Origin: Cyanobacteria bacterium FACHB-502
GTDB lineage: Bacteria > Cyanobacteriota > Cyanobacteriia > Elainellales > Elainellaceae
Assembly (NCBI GenBank): GCA_014695325.1
Contig: JACJNZ010000048.1
Coordinates: 186,001 to 250,000 of the forward strand
Direction of reading: 5' to 3'
DNA: 64,000 nucleotides
Made by a program: the position numbers and the translations under genes. Within the stretch, counting starts at the first letter, position 1, and each line of letters begins with the position of its first letter. The notes under the pieces are model-generated. The model was not told the DNA's origin. It did not search any database and saw only the letters and a program-made list of their open reading frames with translations. This document shows, one piece after another, positions 9,426 to 16,941 of this stretch.

Positions 9426-10352
9426 ATGTTGATTCCTTTAACGCGCAAGAAATTTGAGGAACTGATTCCAATCTTTGCTACCGGAGGACAGTACAAGTAT
9501 TACTGGGGCAAACCTTCAGACTTTTTGCGGCGATTTCTGTTTTCGCTGACGGCGGTGGTGGCGATCGTTCTAATTGAATTTCTTCTGGGCGGGGCGTTTC
9601 GGAATATCTTTTTCATGCTTGGTTTTGCGACAGCGTTTTACTGGCTGTGGTCGCCCATCTTTTTTTCCACGCAGCGAAATCTGGCTTGTCGGCGATATAA
9701 ATATAGCGGCTTTTTGCAGGCAGAAGTCCTGGATGTGTTTTTTAGCGAAGAACTGATCGGCACAGAAGAAACTGTGAATAAGCGCGGCGATCTGGTAGTG
9801 ATTGAAAACCGGGAACGCTGCCTCAACTTGGAGATTGGTGACGATAGCGGCTTTGGTACAAAAATTCAGGTGCCGCTTCAGCGTGAACATCGGGGCATTC
9901 GTCCGGGCGATCGCGCAGCTCTGGTAGTGATGTCCGATCGGCGCGATCTCAGCCTGATCTCCAAAATTTCAGATGTCTATTTGCTTGACTATGACCTCTG
10001 GGTGTCTGACTATCCCTATTTGCAGCGGCAAATTTTTGCTGAACTCTGTCAGCGCATGGAGCGGTCAGCGCAGGACTTTGACGATTCCTTCCAGGAGCGG
10101 CGCAGCGATCGATTTGATCAGCGATACGACGATTATTCTGGGGAACTGGGCAACCAAAATGACGATCGATACGGCGATCGACTTGCAAACAACGAGCCAT
10201 ACGATCGTTTTGACGACCCTGGAGCCAGAACGGAGCGTTACCGAAATCGCTCTCGCGGCAATCGTGCTAACCCTGATCGGCAGTCTCGTCGCTCCCCGCG
10301 CAGGCCTCCGCTCCAGCTTGATTCCTATCCTGATGATCTGCGAGACAATTAG
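9426..10352 (+). CDS. Conserved cyanobacterial membrane protein with charged C-terminal tail
   Basis: 308 residues beginning MLIPLTRKKFEELIPIFATG. Two hydrophobic segments lie near 37-58 and 60-80 (FLFSLTAVVAIVLIEFLLGG and FMLGFATAFYWLWSPIFF). A conserved soluble part (about 85-215) contains RRYKYSGFLQAEVLDVFF and ETVNKRGDLVVIENRERCLN. The last 90 residues are low-complexity, rich in Asp, Arg and Tyr, and built on repeated YDDR/DRYGDR units. Proteins like this are common in cyanobacteria and are sometimes labelled phosphate ABC permease, for which I see no support. No function is established. Confidence 0.7.
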   Translation: MLIPLTRKKFEELIPIFATGGQYKYYWGKPSDFLRRFLFSLTAVVAIVLIEFLLGGAFRNIFFMLGFATAFYWLWSPIFFSTQRNLACRRYKYSGFLQAEVLDVFFSEELIGTEETVNKRGDLVVIENRERCLNLEIGDDSGFGTKIQVPLQREHRGIRPGDRAALVVMSDRRDLSLISKISDVYLLDYDLWVSDYPYLQRQIFAELCQRMERSAQDFDDSFQERRSDRFDQRYDDYSGELGNQNDDRYGDRLANNEPYDRFDDPGARTERYRNRSRGNRANPDRQSRRSPRRPPLQLDSYPDDLRDN

Positions 10353-10387
10353 CCTTAGTTCGGCTTTAGTTCATTCGCCTCGCTGAT

Positions 10388-11008
10388 TTAATTGTCCTTA
10401 CCGTATGCCTGCCACGCCAGGTCAACTAAGCTATTGACGATCGCCGCCGCAACCACTGCACTTCCCTTGCGTCCTTGAATGTGGATATAGGGCACGAGCG
10501 AATCTTTTAACCGCTCCACTGCCTTGCCCACCCCCACAAATCCGGCAGGCGTACCAATCACCAGGGCGGGCTTGATTTCTTCGGTTTCGATTAATTTCAC
10601 TAGCTCAATTAGGGCGGTTTGTTCCTGTCCAATGACAAAAATGCCCTCTGGGTAGCGATGTGCCAGCGTTTCGATACCCCAGGCAACGCGGGTTTTTTCG
10701 CGCTGTGGACGAGTGAGTGCATCCATGCTGCAATAAACTGGATTGGAAAACGTGCTTTGAATAAGCGGCGCGATTCCGACCTGCACCATTGGCACATCGA
10801 CCACGATCGTACTGCGGGCAGCGAGGGCAGCAGCTCCGGCTTGTAGAGCTTGATCTGAAAAGCGAATCAACGACTTGTACTCGAAGTCAGCCGTTGCGTA
10901 AATAATCCGACGTACAATCTCATATTCCGAAGGTGAAAAGGAATGCTCACCGATTTCGGTATCAATGATTCTGAGACTTTCAGCATCGGTGATATGCCAC
11001 TCCATCAC
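10388..11008 (-). CDS. cobH: Precorrin-8X methylmutase (precorrin isomerase)
   Basis: 206 residues, the family length. The enzyme moves the C-11 methyl of precorrin-8 to C-12, giving hydrogenobyrinate (or the cobalt equivalent) on the cobalamin route. Matching stretches include VDVPMVQVGI, PALVIGTPAGFVG and a C-terminal GRKGSAVVAAAIVN. Where proteobacterial CobH has the catalytic His (R-M-V-H-A), this protein reads RRIIYATADFEY, with Tyr at that place. The start is the first of two tandem ATGs. It is alone on the strand apart from the TPM gene 188 bp upstream. Confidence 0.9.
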   Translation of the reverse strand: MMEWHITDAESLRIIDTEIGEHSFSPSEYEIVRRIIYATADFEYKSLIRFSDQALQAGAAALAARSTIVVDVPMVQVGIAPLIQSTFSNPVYCSMDALTRPQREKTRVAWGIETLAHRYPEGIFVIGQEQTALIELVKLIETEEIKPALVIGTPAGFVGVGKAVERLKDSLVPYIHIQGRKGSAVVAAAIVNSLVDLAWQAYGKDN

Positions 11009-11196
11009 TACCCCGAAAATGCAGACGACTGATGCAGGCGGAATGAGCAGATTGCGATCGAAAAAGCGATCGAGACATTTGCATTAGACCGCAGACCTGC
11101 TAGATCATACGCGGAATTCAGTCTGCTGTCCAAGCTTAAAGGAGTGATTCAATGGGCAGCGGGAAGCAGTTTCCCCTTGAGAGTCATTGAGCAACA

Positions 11197-12018
11197 TCAG
11201 GTTTCAGAGGTTGAAGATGAATTACGAAGCATGGGGGACAGGTATGCAACCAGCGCGCCCAGCATAAATCCGGCAATGTTGCGGAAGAGAGGGAGCCAGT
11301 CTGAAGTCCGGGTCACAACAGGTCCAATGCCAAAGGCAATAAATAAAATGCCCCAAAGCGGTGAAAAAATCAGTGCCCACTGCCAGGAGAAGGCTTGCTT
11401 TGAGCCACGCGGCTGAGCGGCAAAGCCAAACACCACGCCGCCAATCAGCGAAGTAATCAGGGTGAGAATCCACTGCTCTCGCGGAAGCCCCGGTACAACT
11501 TGGCAGCCCCCCTGCCGGATACAGGTTTTAATCGAGCCCAGCGCACCCAGAATCGAGGCATCTTCCCCGTTGTCTCGTACAAAGAACTGATTGCCGTAGC
11601 GCGTTTGCAGCTCGATCCAGAAAGTGCGTGGCATTAAATTAAAGAGATCATCTCCAACGCTGAAGTTGAGCAAATTGCCACCGCGCGGGTCAGCTACCAG
11701 CATCACGCTGTGGTTGTCCAGCCCCCAAAAGTCTTTGACAGCTCGCCCTGGTGTGCGATCGTACTGAGTTAATACCCGCAGTTTCCAGCCTGTCTCATCC
11801 TCAAACTGGGCTAAATCCTGCTCTAATGTCTCTTGCTGAGTCGTGGTGAGAGAGTCTGCCAGATCAATTACTGGGGTTTGATGATCAGGAAGCAGCTCAG
11901 GATTGTTGTAGGCGTGAGCGACAGGAGCGATCGACCAAGACAAAACCGTGATCAGCAGGGTTGCCAGAACGCTAAACAGAACTCGAACCGAATAATTTTT
12001 ATCAGCTTGTTTGGACAT
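11197..12018 (-). CDS. TPM-domain membrane protein (Psb32/TLP18.3-like)
   Basis: 273 residues. An N-terminal signal or anchor (VLFSVLATLLITVLSW, cleavage-like AHA near residue 36) is followed by a TPM domain at about 45-170 (VIDLADSLTTTQQETLEQDL and LRVLTQYDRTPG). Two or three C-terminal membrane segments lie in 180-265. The family includes the thylakoid lumen acid phosphatase-like TLP18.3 and cyanobacterial Psb32, linked to photosystem II repair. The plant protein lacks these C-terminal spans, so the functional link is by family only. Confidence 0.75.
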   Translation of the reverse strand: MSKQADKNYSVRVLFSVLATLLITVLSWSIAPVAHAYNNPELLPDHQTPVIDLADSLTTTQQETLEQDLAQFEDETGWKLRVLTQYDRTPGRAVKDFWGLDNHSVMLVADPRGGNLLNFSVGDDLFNLMPRTFWIELQTRYGNQFFVRDNGEDASILGALGSIKTCIRQGGCQVVPGLPREQWILTLITSLIGGVVFGFAAQPRGSKQAFSWQWALIFSPLWGILFIAFGIGPVVTRTSDWLPLFRNIAGFMLGALVAYLSPMLRNSSSTSET

Positions 12019-12090
12019 TGACGCGATTTAGAAACGGGTTGAGATAGGGAAAGAAATGGACTGAAAAAGCCCTCTCAACGAGTTCGTACA

Positions 12091-12135
12091 GCAGAGCAAG
12101 CTAATGCGGCAGAGCAAGCTAATGCGGCAGAGCAA
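12091..12135. repeat. 18-bp tandem repeat, 2.5 copies
   Basis: The unit GCAGAGCAAGCTAATGCG occurs at 12091-12108 and 12109-12126, with a half copy at 12127-12135. All copies are identical. It lies in the 5' region of the TPM gene. Confidence 0.9.
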
Positions 12136-12305
12136 AAATGAGAGTGGTAACAGCCTGTTCTTAATATTTGTTTACTTTAATCTAATAATAATCATAGTAG
12201 GGGGCAAACCCAGTACCGTCAATGTTCTTTTTACGCTTCACCAATGGGAGCCGGAATGCCATCAGGACGCTATTCTCTAGTCCGTCCACAAGCTTCTCAA
12301 CGAAC

Positions 12306-12337
12306 AAAAGCCCCCGGCTGACCTGAACCGGGGGCTT
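12306..12337 (-). terminator. Intrinsic terminator, minus strand
   Basis: A perfect 9-bp stem AGCCCCCGG/CCGGGGGCT (12309-12317 with 12328-12336), loop of 10, is followed on the minus strand by TTTTG. It would stop any minus-strand RNA made upstream of the TPM gene. Confidence 0.65.
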
Positions 12338-12456
12338 CTCTGGAGTAAGGGGCACTTGCCTGATTGTGACGAAGGGTTAATCGAATGACACTCTAGCTAA
12401 AGGCAGATTCTCTTTGTTTCGAAGGGAAAAGCGCGATCGAAAAAGAAGAACGACAA

Positions 12457-12487
12457 AATCCCCCAACCTACAGGCTAGTCGGGGGTT
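12457..12487 (-). terminator. Intrinsic terminator, minus strand, probably for the YbjQ gene or a small RNA
   Basis: Five G:C pairs (GGGGG 12481-12485 with CCCCC 12460-12464 on the plus strand), with flanking A:T pairs and a bulge, are followed on the minus strand by ATTTTG. It lies about 215 nt beyond the YbjQ stop codon. Confidence 0.5.
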
Positions 12488-12700
12488 AATGGATTCACTA
12501 TTTCGTCCAAAGCATATCCTAAGAATGAAGAAAAGCTTAATCTCTCGCAGGATAGATCCTGTTCTAGGCATTCTTATATAAAGGCTTAGCTAGAAGCAGC
12601 TAGAAGCGTAACGGTTCAGCTTTGGTGCAAGTCAGGGACAAGAGCCGGGAAGACTGCTTACCTGACGGATAACATGGTTTCTGTTGATTTGCTTGCTGAC

Positions 12701-13036
12701 TCACTGCGGACTTTGAAAATAGACTGCCGTACCTGTTGCCGTAATCAATAGCAGGCTACCTGCCTGATCGAGGCTAATCGTGCCTGTGTCTACTTTGATT
12801 CCAATCACGGCATTGGCTCCTAGCTGTTCTGCCCGTCTTGCCAGTTCGTCCAGGGCTTCTTGCTGTCCTCGCTCAAACACCCGCTCATAGCTGGCAGTGC
12901 GTCCGCCGATGATATCCCGAATTCCAGCAAAGAAATCGCGCAGTGCATTTGCACCGTAGACCACTTCTGCCGTTACAACTCCCAAATAGGACTGGACGAT
13001 CGCGCCTTGAATGACATCGGTTGTTGATAGAATCAT
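12701..13036 (-). CDS. YbjQ family (UPF0145, heavy-metal-binding domain) protein
   Basis: 111 residues. MILSTTDVIQG at the start, VTAEVVYGANALRDFFAGIRD in the middle and ANAVIGIKVDTG in the second half are the typical YbjQ/DUF74 pattern. The family forms homopentamers and is called heavy-metal-binding from structural-genomics models; the biological role is unknown. It is divergent from the TPR gene at 13073, with only 36 bp between start codons, so their promoters must overlap. Confidence 0.85.
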   Translation of the reverse strand: MILSTTDVIQGAIVQSYLGVVTAEVVYGANALRDFFAGIRDIIGGRTASYERVFERGQQEALDELARRAEQLGANAVIGIKVDTGTISLDQAGSLLLITATGTAVYFQSPQ

Positions 13037-13072
13037 CTATTGGTTGTCCTCACATTGACAAGTTGATTCTAG

Positions 13073-14191
13073 ATGAACTTTTTACCCTTGCGCCGCCCTA
13101 CTCTATTCACTGTTGGCGTTTTGCTTTCGGCGAGTCTTGCTAGCGTACCCCCCCTGCTGACGATCGCCCAGCCTGGTCTGGCTCAAACGACCGCTGCGGA
13201 TAACGACGAGCGGCTAAATCAGCTCTTTGAGCAAGGACAAAATCTGGTGCGGGCAGGCAACCTGTCCCAGGCGGTCGAGGTTTATCAGCAAGCCGCCACG
13301 CTCGCCCCAGACAATGCTCGAATTTTTTCGGCGATCGGTTTTCTTCAGGCGCGACAAAACAACTTTCAGGCAGCCGCAGAAGCCTATGAGAAGGCAATTT
13401 CTCTAGAATCAGACAACGCCGACTTCTACTATGCGCTGGGGTTCAGTCAGGCAAGCTTGGGCAACTATCAAAACGCGGCACAGTCTTATGAGCGCGCAAC
13501 CCAGATCGATCGCAATAATGTCGATGCCTATCTGGGGCTAGGAATTGTGCTGGCACGTCAGGGCAATCTGGAAGGCGCGATCGCAGCCTATCAGCGGGTG
13601 CTGGCTCTGCGTCCTAACAATGCGCGCATTTATGAGTCGATCGGCTCTGCCTACCTACAAAAAGGAGACTATCAGGACGCACTTCAGGCACTTCAGCAGG
13701 CGGCTCGGTTGGATGCCCGTCGCGGCAGTATTCAGCTTAATCTGGGTGTCGCGCTGCTGAATCTGGGCAATACTCAGGCAGGCATGGATGCGCTGAAGCG
13801 GGCTTCAGATCTAGAGCCGCGCAACGGTGTGATCCGCATGCAGATTGCTGATGTTTATCAGGCACAGGGAAATGTTGAGCAGGCGATCGCCCTTTATCAG
13901 CAGGCAATCTCGGTGCAGCCCAATCTGAAAGAGGCTTATGTTGAACTGGGTCAGCTTTATCTGGAGCAGCAAAACTATTTGCTGGCGATCGTTACCTACC
14001 GGGAACTGACTGAACTCGTACCGCAGGATGCCGATGCGCATTTCTATCTAGGTCAAGCCCTTCAAGGACGAAACCGCGCTGATGAGGCGATCGTTGCATT
14101 TCGGCAAGCCCGCGACCTTTATGAGCAGCAAAATAACCGGGATGGTCTGGCTCAGGCAGAAGCCGCTCTGGAAAAATTGGGTCAGGGCTAG
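13073..14191 (+). CDS. Secreted or periplasmic tetratricopeptide-repeat protein
   Basis: 372 residues. An N-terminal signal peptide (FTVGVLLSASLASVPPLL, Ala-Gln-Thr cleavage region near 38) is followed by about nine consecutive 34-residue TPR units from residue 45 to the end. Examples are AVEVYQQAATLAPDNARIF and AIAAYQRVLALRPNNARIY. Such proteins are scaffolds for protein complexes. No catalytic domain is present, so the partner is unknown. It is followed after 116 bp by the AI-2E-type permease gene on the same strand. Confidence 0.85.
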   Translation: MNFLPLRRPTLFTVGVLLSASLASVPPLLTIAQPGLAQTTAADNDERLNQLFEQGQNLVRAGNLSQAVEVYQQAATLAPDNARIFSAIGFLQARQNNFQAAAEAYEKAISLESDNADFYYALGFSQASLGNYQNAAQSYERATQIDRNNVDAYLGLGIVLARQGNLEGAIAAYQRVLALRPNNARIYESIGSAYLQKGDYQDALQALQQAARLDARRGSIQLNLGVALLNLGNTQAGMDALKRASDLEPRNGVIRMQIADVYQAQGNVEQAIALYQQAISVQPNLKEAYVELGQLYLEQQNYLLAIVTYRELTELVPQDADAHFYLGQALQGRNRADEAIVAFRQARDLYEQQNNRDGLAQAEAALEKLGQG

Positions 14192-14307
14192 CGCGATGAA
14201 CTCGTCCAAGTTCTGACTTTGGGTAACTGCCAGATCCTAGAGAAATATGGCATTCTTAAATCCATAATCTTCTTGGAGTCTTGCTCCAGCTTGTTCGGTT
14301 GCATTCT

Positions 14308-15426
14308 ATGTTTCAAGCCCTCAGCCGAGTCCCACGCTTTATCACTTGGGGATTGGCGTTTCCACTTCTGTTTCTGAATGGTTGGCTGCTGCTGCTCGTG
14401 GTGCGAGAGCTGGAACCCCTTGTCAGCATTTTAATTTCAGCAACGGTGATCGCCTTCCTGCTCGATTATCCGATTCGGTTTCTAGCACAGCTCAATATGC
14501 CCAGAGGCATTTCGGTGACACTGGTTTTTCTAGTGTTCATCTTTTTGCTGATTACGCTGGGCTTTTTCCTGGGTCCGCTAATTCTGCGACAGGCAAACGA
14601 ACTGCTGACACGCTTGCCGGAATGGATCGAGTCGGGTCGGCAGCAGCTCAACAGTCTGGAAACCTGGGCAGCCGAGCAGCAGCTCCCGATCGACATTCGG
14701 GAAAACGTGGTGCAGAATATTGCCCAGCTGGGCGATCGGCTCTCGCGCACCCTGCGGCTCTTGACCGGACAGCTCGTGAGTCTGGTATTTGGGGCGATCG
14801 GCAGCATTGTGAATGTGTTTTTGACGATCGTGTTTGCGGCGTTTCTGGTGCTGCGAGGGGAGAGTTTGTGGACGGGGCTACTGAGCTGGCTCCCGGCACA
14901 GTGGAATACACAGATTCGCGAATTTCTGCCGGACAACTTTGAGCGGTTTATCGTGGGTCAGGTAACGCTAGCAACGATTTTGAGCGTTGAGCAGACCACG
15001 ACGCTGTTTATTCTGGGTGTGCCGCTCGCGCTGCTGTTTGGTGTGGTGATTGGAGCCTGTAGCCTAGTGCCCCTGGGTGGCGTAAGCAGCATTATCGTGG
15101 TGAGTCTGCTGCTTGCCCTGCAAAATTTCTGGCTTGGCGTCAAGGTGCTGCTGATTGCGCTGATCGTGCTGCAAATTAATGACAACGTAGTGGGTCCGCG
15201 CATTATTGGCGACATTACTGGGCTGAATCCTGTCTGGATGCTAATTTCGCTGTTTATTGGTTTGAAGATTGCAGGCGGTTTAGGGCTGATTATTTCCGTG
15301 CCGATCGCCAGCTTTATTAAGGAGACAGGCGATCGAATTCGAGCTTCTAAGTTTGATCCGTTAGCAACGGCTCCGCCCACGACGCTGTTGATAGATGCGC
15401 CAGAACAGCCCCTGCCAAAGAAATAA
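14308..15426 (+). CDS. AI-2E family transporter (PerM/UPF0118-like permease)
   Basis: 372 residues from ATG 14308 (MFQALSRVPRFITWGL); an in-frame TTG at 14281 would add nine residues. Seven to eight membrane segments are visible, starting LAFPLLFLNGWLLLLVV and ISVTLVFLVFIFLLITLGFF. A helical loop (about 100-160) separates the N- and C-terminal halves. The C-terminal signature is QINDNVVGPRIIGDITGLNP. The family contains the AI-2 exporter TqsA and Na+/H+ antiporter-like members, so the substrate is unknown. The gene converges on the IscA-like gene. Confidence 0.88.
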   Translation: MFQALSRVPRFITWGLAFPLLFLNGWLLLLVVRELEPLVSILISATVIAFLLDYPIRFLAQLNMPRGISVTLVFLVFIFLLITLGFFLGPLILRQANELLTRLPEWIESGRQQLNSLETWAAEQQLPIDIRENVVQNIAQLGDRLSRTLRLLTGQLVSLVFGAIGSIVNVFLTIVFAAFLVLRGESLWTGLLSWLPAQWNTQIREFLPDNFERFIVGQVTLATILSVEQTTTLFILGVPLALLFGVVIGACSLVPLGGVSSIIVVSLLLALQNFWLGVKVLLIALIVLQINDNVVGPRIIGDITGLNPVWMLISLFIGLKIAGGLGLIISVPIASFIKETGDRIRASKFDPLATAPPTTLLIDAPEQPLPKK

Positions 15427-15477
15427 GAACAGGCATTGAGGCACAACGGCTAATTTTAGACTGGCTGCTTTCTAGAC

Positions 15478-15813
15478 TTAAGATGACGGCGCGATCGAAA
15501 AGGAATTGCCGCAGCCACAGTTTTGCACTGCATTGGGATTGTGAAAGCGAAAGCCGCCGCCCATCAGGTCTTCGGTATAGTCCAGCGTCAGTCCTTTCAG
15601 GTATTGCAGGCTCTGGGAATCGATCACAATCTGCACTCCATCGCAGTGAATGATTTGATCCCCTGACTGCTGCTGCTTGTCCAGTTCCAGCACGTAATGC
15701 AAATCCGCACAGCCTCCTGCCTGAACGCTCAGCCGAAATAAAGGTTGAGCCTTGCTTGATTGTGCCTGGATGCGGTTTACTTCGGTCACTGCCGCCTGGC
15801 TCAGGTGAATCAT
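15478..15813 (-). CDS. IscA/SufA-type iron-sulfur cluster assembly protein
   Basis: 111 residues from MIHLSQAAVTEV; a longer in-frame start at 15852 adds 13 lysine-rich residues that do not fit the family. The three conserved cysteines are present, one in LSVQAGGCADLHY and two in QNCGCGNSFS. These bind a labile Fe-S cluster or iron for delivery to apo-proteins. It is an A-type carrier. Which branch (IscA, SufA, ErpA-like) is not clear, and no suf or isc genes adjoin it. Confidence 0.88.
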   Translation of the reverse strand: MIHLSQAAVTEVNRIQAQSSKAQPLFRLSVQAGGCADLHYVLELDKQQQSGDQIIHCDGVQIVIDSQSLQYLKGLTLDYTEDLMGGGFRFHNPNAVQNCGCGNSFSIAPSS

Positions 15814-15991
15814 AGTCTTTGCTATCTTCTTTTCGCGGTTTTTATCGTTCACTATCTTACTGCGATCGATTTTTTCTATTCACACTTTCTATTCATACGG
15901 AGTAAAGCGATCATTATTTTCCCTGTGCCAAGGAGAATTAGAAATCCTGCGTCAAGGAGAGCCAGAAATTCCGTGACGGTTTGCGAACATT

Positions 15992-16018
15992 AAAAAAAGG
16001 GGCTTACTGCCCCCAAGC
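15992..16018 (-). terminator. Intrinsic terminator after the cupin gene
   Basis: On the minus strand GGGGC-AGTAA-GCCCC is followed by seven T. It lies about 60 nt beyond the stop codon at 16076. Confidence 0.8.
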
Positions 16019-16075
16019 CAACGTCTCAATTGTTTGAATTCGTCGAACGCCGATCGACAGAACTGCGAGATTCGT

Positions 16076-16492
16076 CTATTTTTCGCGGGCGTAGTCATCC
16101 TGAAAGCGAATGATGTCATCCTCGCCCAGGTACTCACCGTTTTGCACTTCGATCAGCACGAGGGGAATGACTCCGGGGTTTTCCAGGCGGTGCTGGGTGC
16201 AGGCAGGCACATAGGTGGACTGGTTGCAGAACACCAGCTTTTCTTCGTCACCGCAAATAACTCGCGCTGTGCCCGATACAACAATCCAGTGTTCACTACG
16301 GTGGTGGTGCATCTGTAGGCTGAGGCGATGTCCCGGTTTTACTTCAATGCGCTTGATCTTGTAGCCCTGCCCTTCTTCCAGAACCGTAAACGCTCCCCAA
16401 GGGCGAAGTTCTGTTGCTGCAATGCTGGGAGCATTTACAGGGCTGGTCAGACTCAGGGCTGCCGATTTAGTTGCTTCTTTGGCTTGAGCCAC
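16076..16492 (-). CDS. Cupin-domain protein, mannose-6-phosphate isomerase C-terminal-like
   Basis: 138 residues. A low-complexity N-terminus (about 28 residues) is followed by one cupin domain. RPWGAFTVLEEGQGYKIKRI opens the domain. The metal-binding motif is LSLQMHHHRSEHW, with a later Glu/His region CTQHRLENPG. This matches the type II phosphomannose isomerase / mannose-1-phosphate guanylyltransferase C-terminal cupin. Stand-alone forms are common in cyanobacteria. The nucleotidyltransferase half is absent, so it may be an isomerase or only a sugar-phosphate-binding protein. Confidence 0.82.
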   Translation of the reverse strand: MAQAKEATKSAALSLTSPVNAPSIAATELRPWGAFTVLEEGQGYKIKRIEVKPGHRLSLQMHHHRSEHWIVVSGTARVICGDEEKLVFCNQSTYVPACTQHRLENPGVIPLVLIEVQNGEYLGEDDIIRFQDDYAREK

Positions 16493-16941
16493 GACTTTTT
16501 TCCTCCAATGCTGACAAAGCTAAGTTGAATGCTTAACGGCTGGAAATTGATAGGGCTGGAATCTGTAGGGCTGGAAGTTGAGAGGGCAAGGATTTGTAGG
16601 AGTTGGGCGAGTAGGACTGACAAGAACAGACGAGGGAGCCAGTTTGCAGCTTTGGATGAGACGATCGATTCAAAACAGCGATCCAATCCTGAGGGCGAGT
16701 TTGAGCGGGGAGAGAACAAGCATGACGTGAATTGCCGTTCTGGAGTGAATATAGCAAAGTCATCTAAGCTGCCCCAAGACAATTGCCTCCAGTTCATTCA
16801 ATTCACATACCCTCTTTACAATCTAAGCCGTCAGAGCCAGTCTGACTTTATGAAACTTTTTGCCGCAACCGAAGGATTACTTAGAACGCAAGCGGCTGCA
16901 TTGCCAAACCTCGGCATAACTTCGGCACAGCTTCGGCATAA
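16493..16941. other. Spacer between cupin and glycosidase genes
   Basis: 449 bases. Three imperfect copies of a TAGGGCTGGAA-type word lie at about 16540-16590. Several overlapping open frames on both strands show no family resemblance. I see no structured RNA. Confidence 0.4.

Larger units (their letters stand above)
12019..12700. other. Spacer with tandem hairpins and a short tandem repeat
   Basis: 682 bases without a convincing protein gene. It contains the 18-bp repeat at 12091-12135 and two minus-strand terminator-like hairpins (12306-12337 and 12457-12487). An AT-rich stretch near 12573-12582 (TATATAAG on the minus strand) could be a -10 region. A minus-strand frame at 12377-12571 runs through one hairpin and is not credible as a protein gene. 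Confidence 0.45.

Noticed and set aside
12377-12571. 64-codon minus-strand frame
   Set aside because: It runs through a terminator-like hairpin and has no ribosome site or family.
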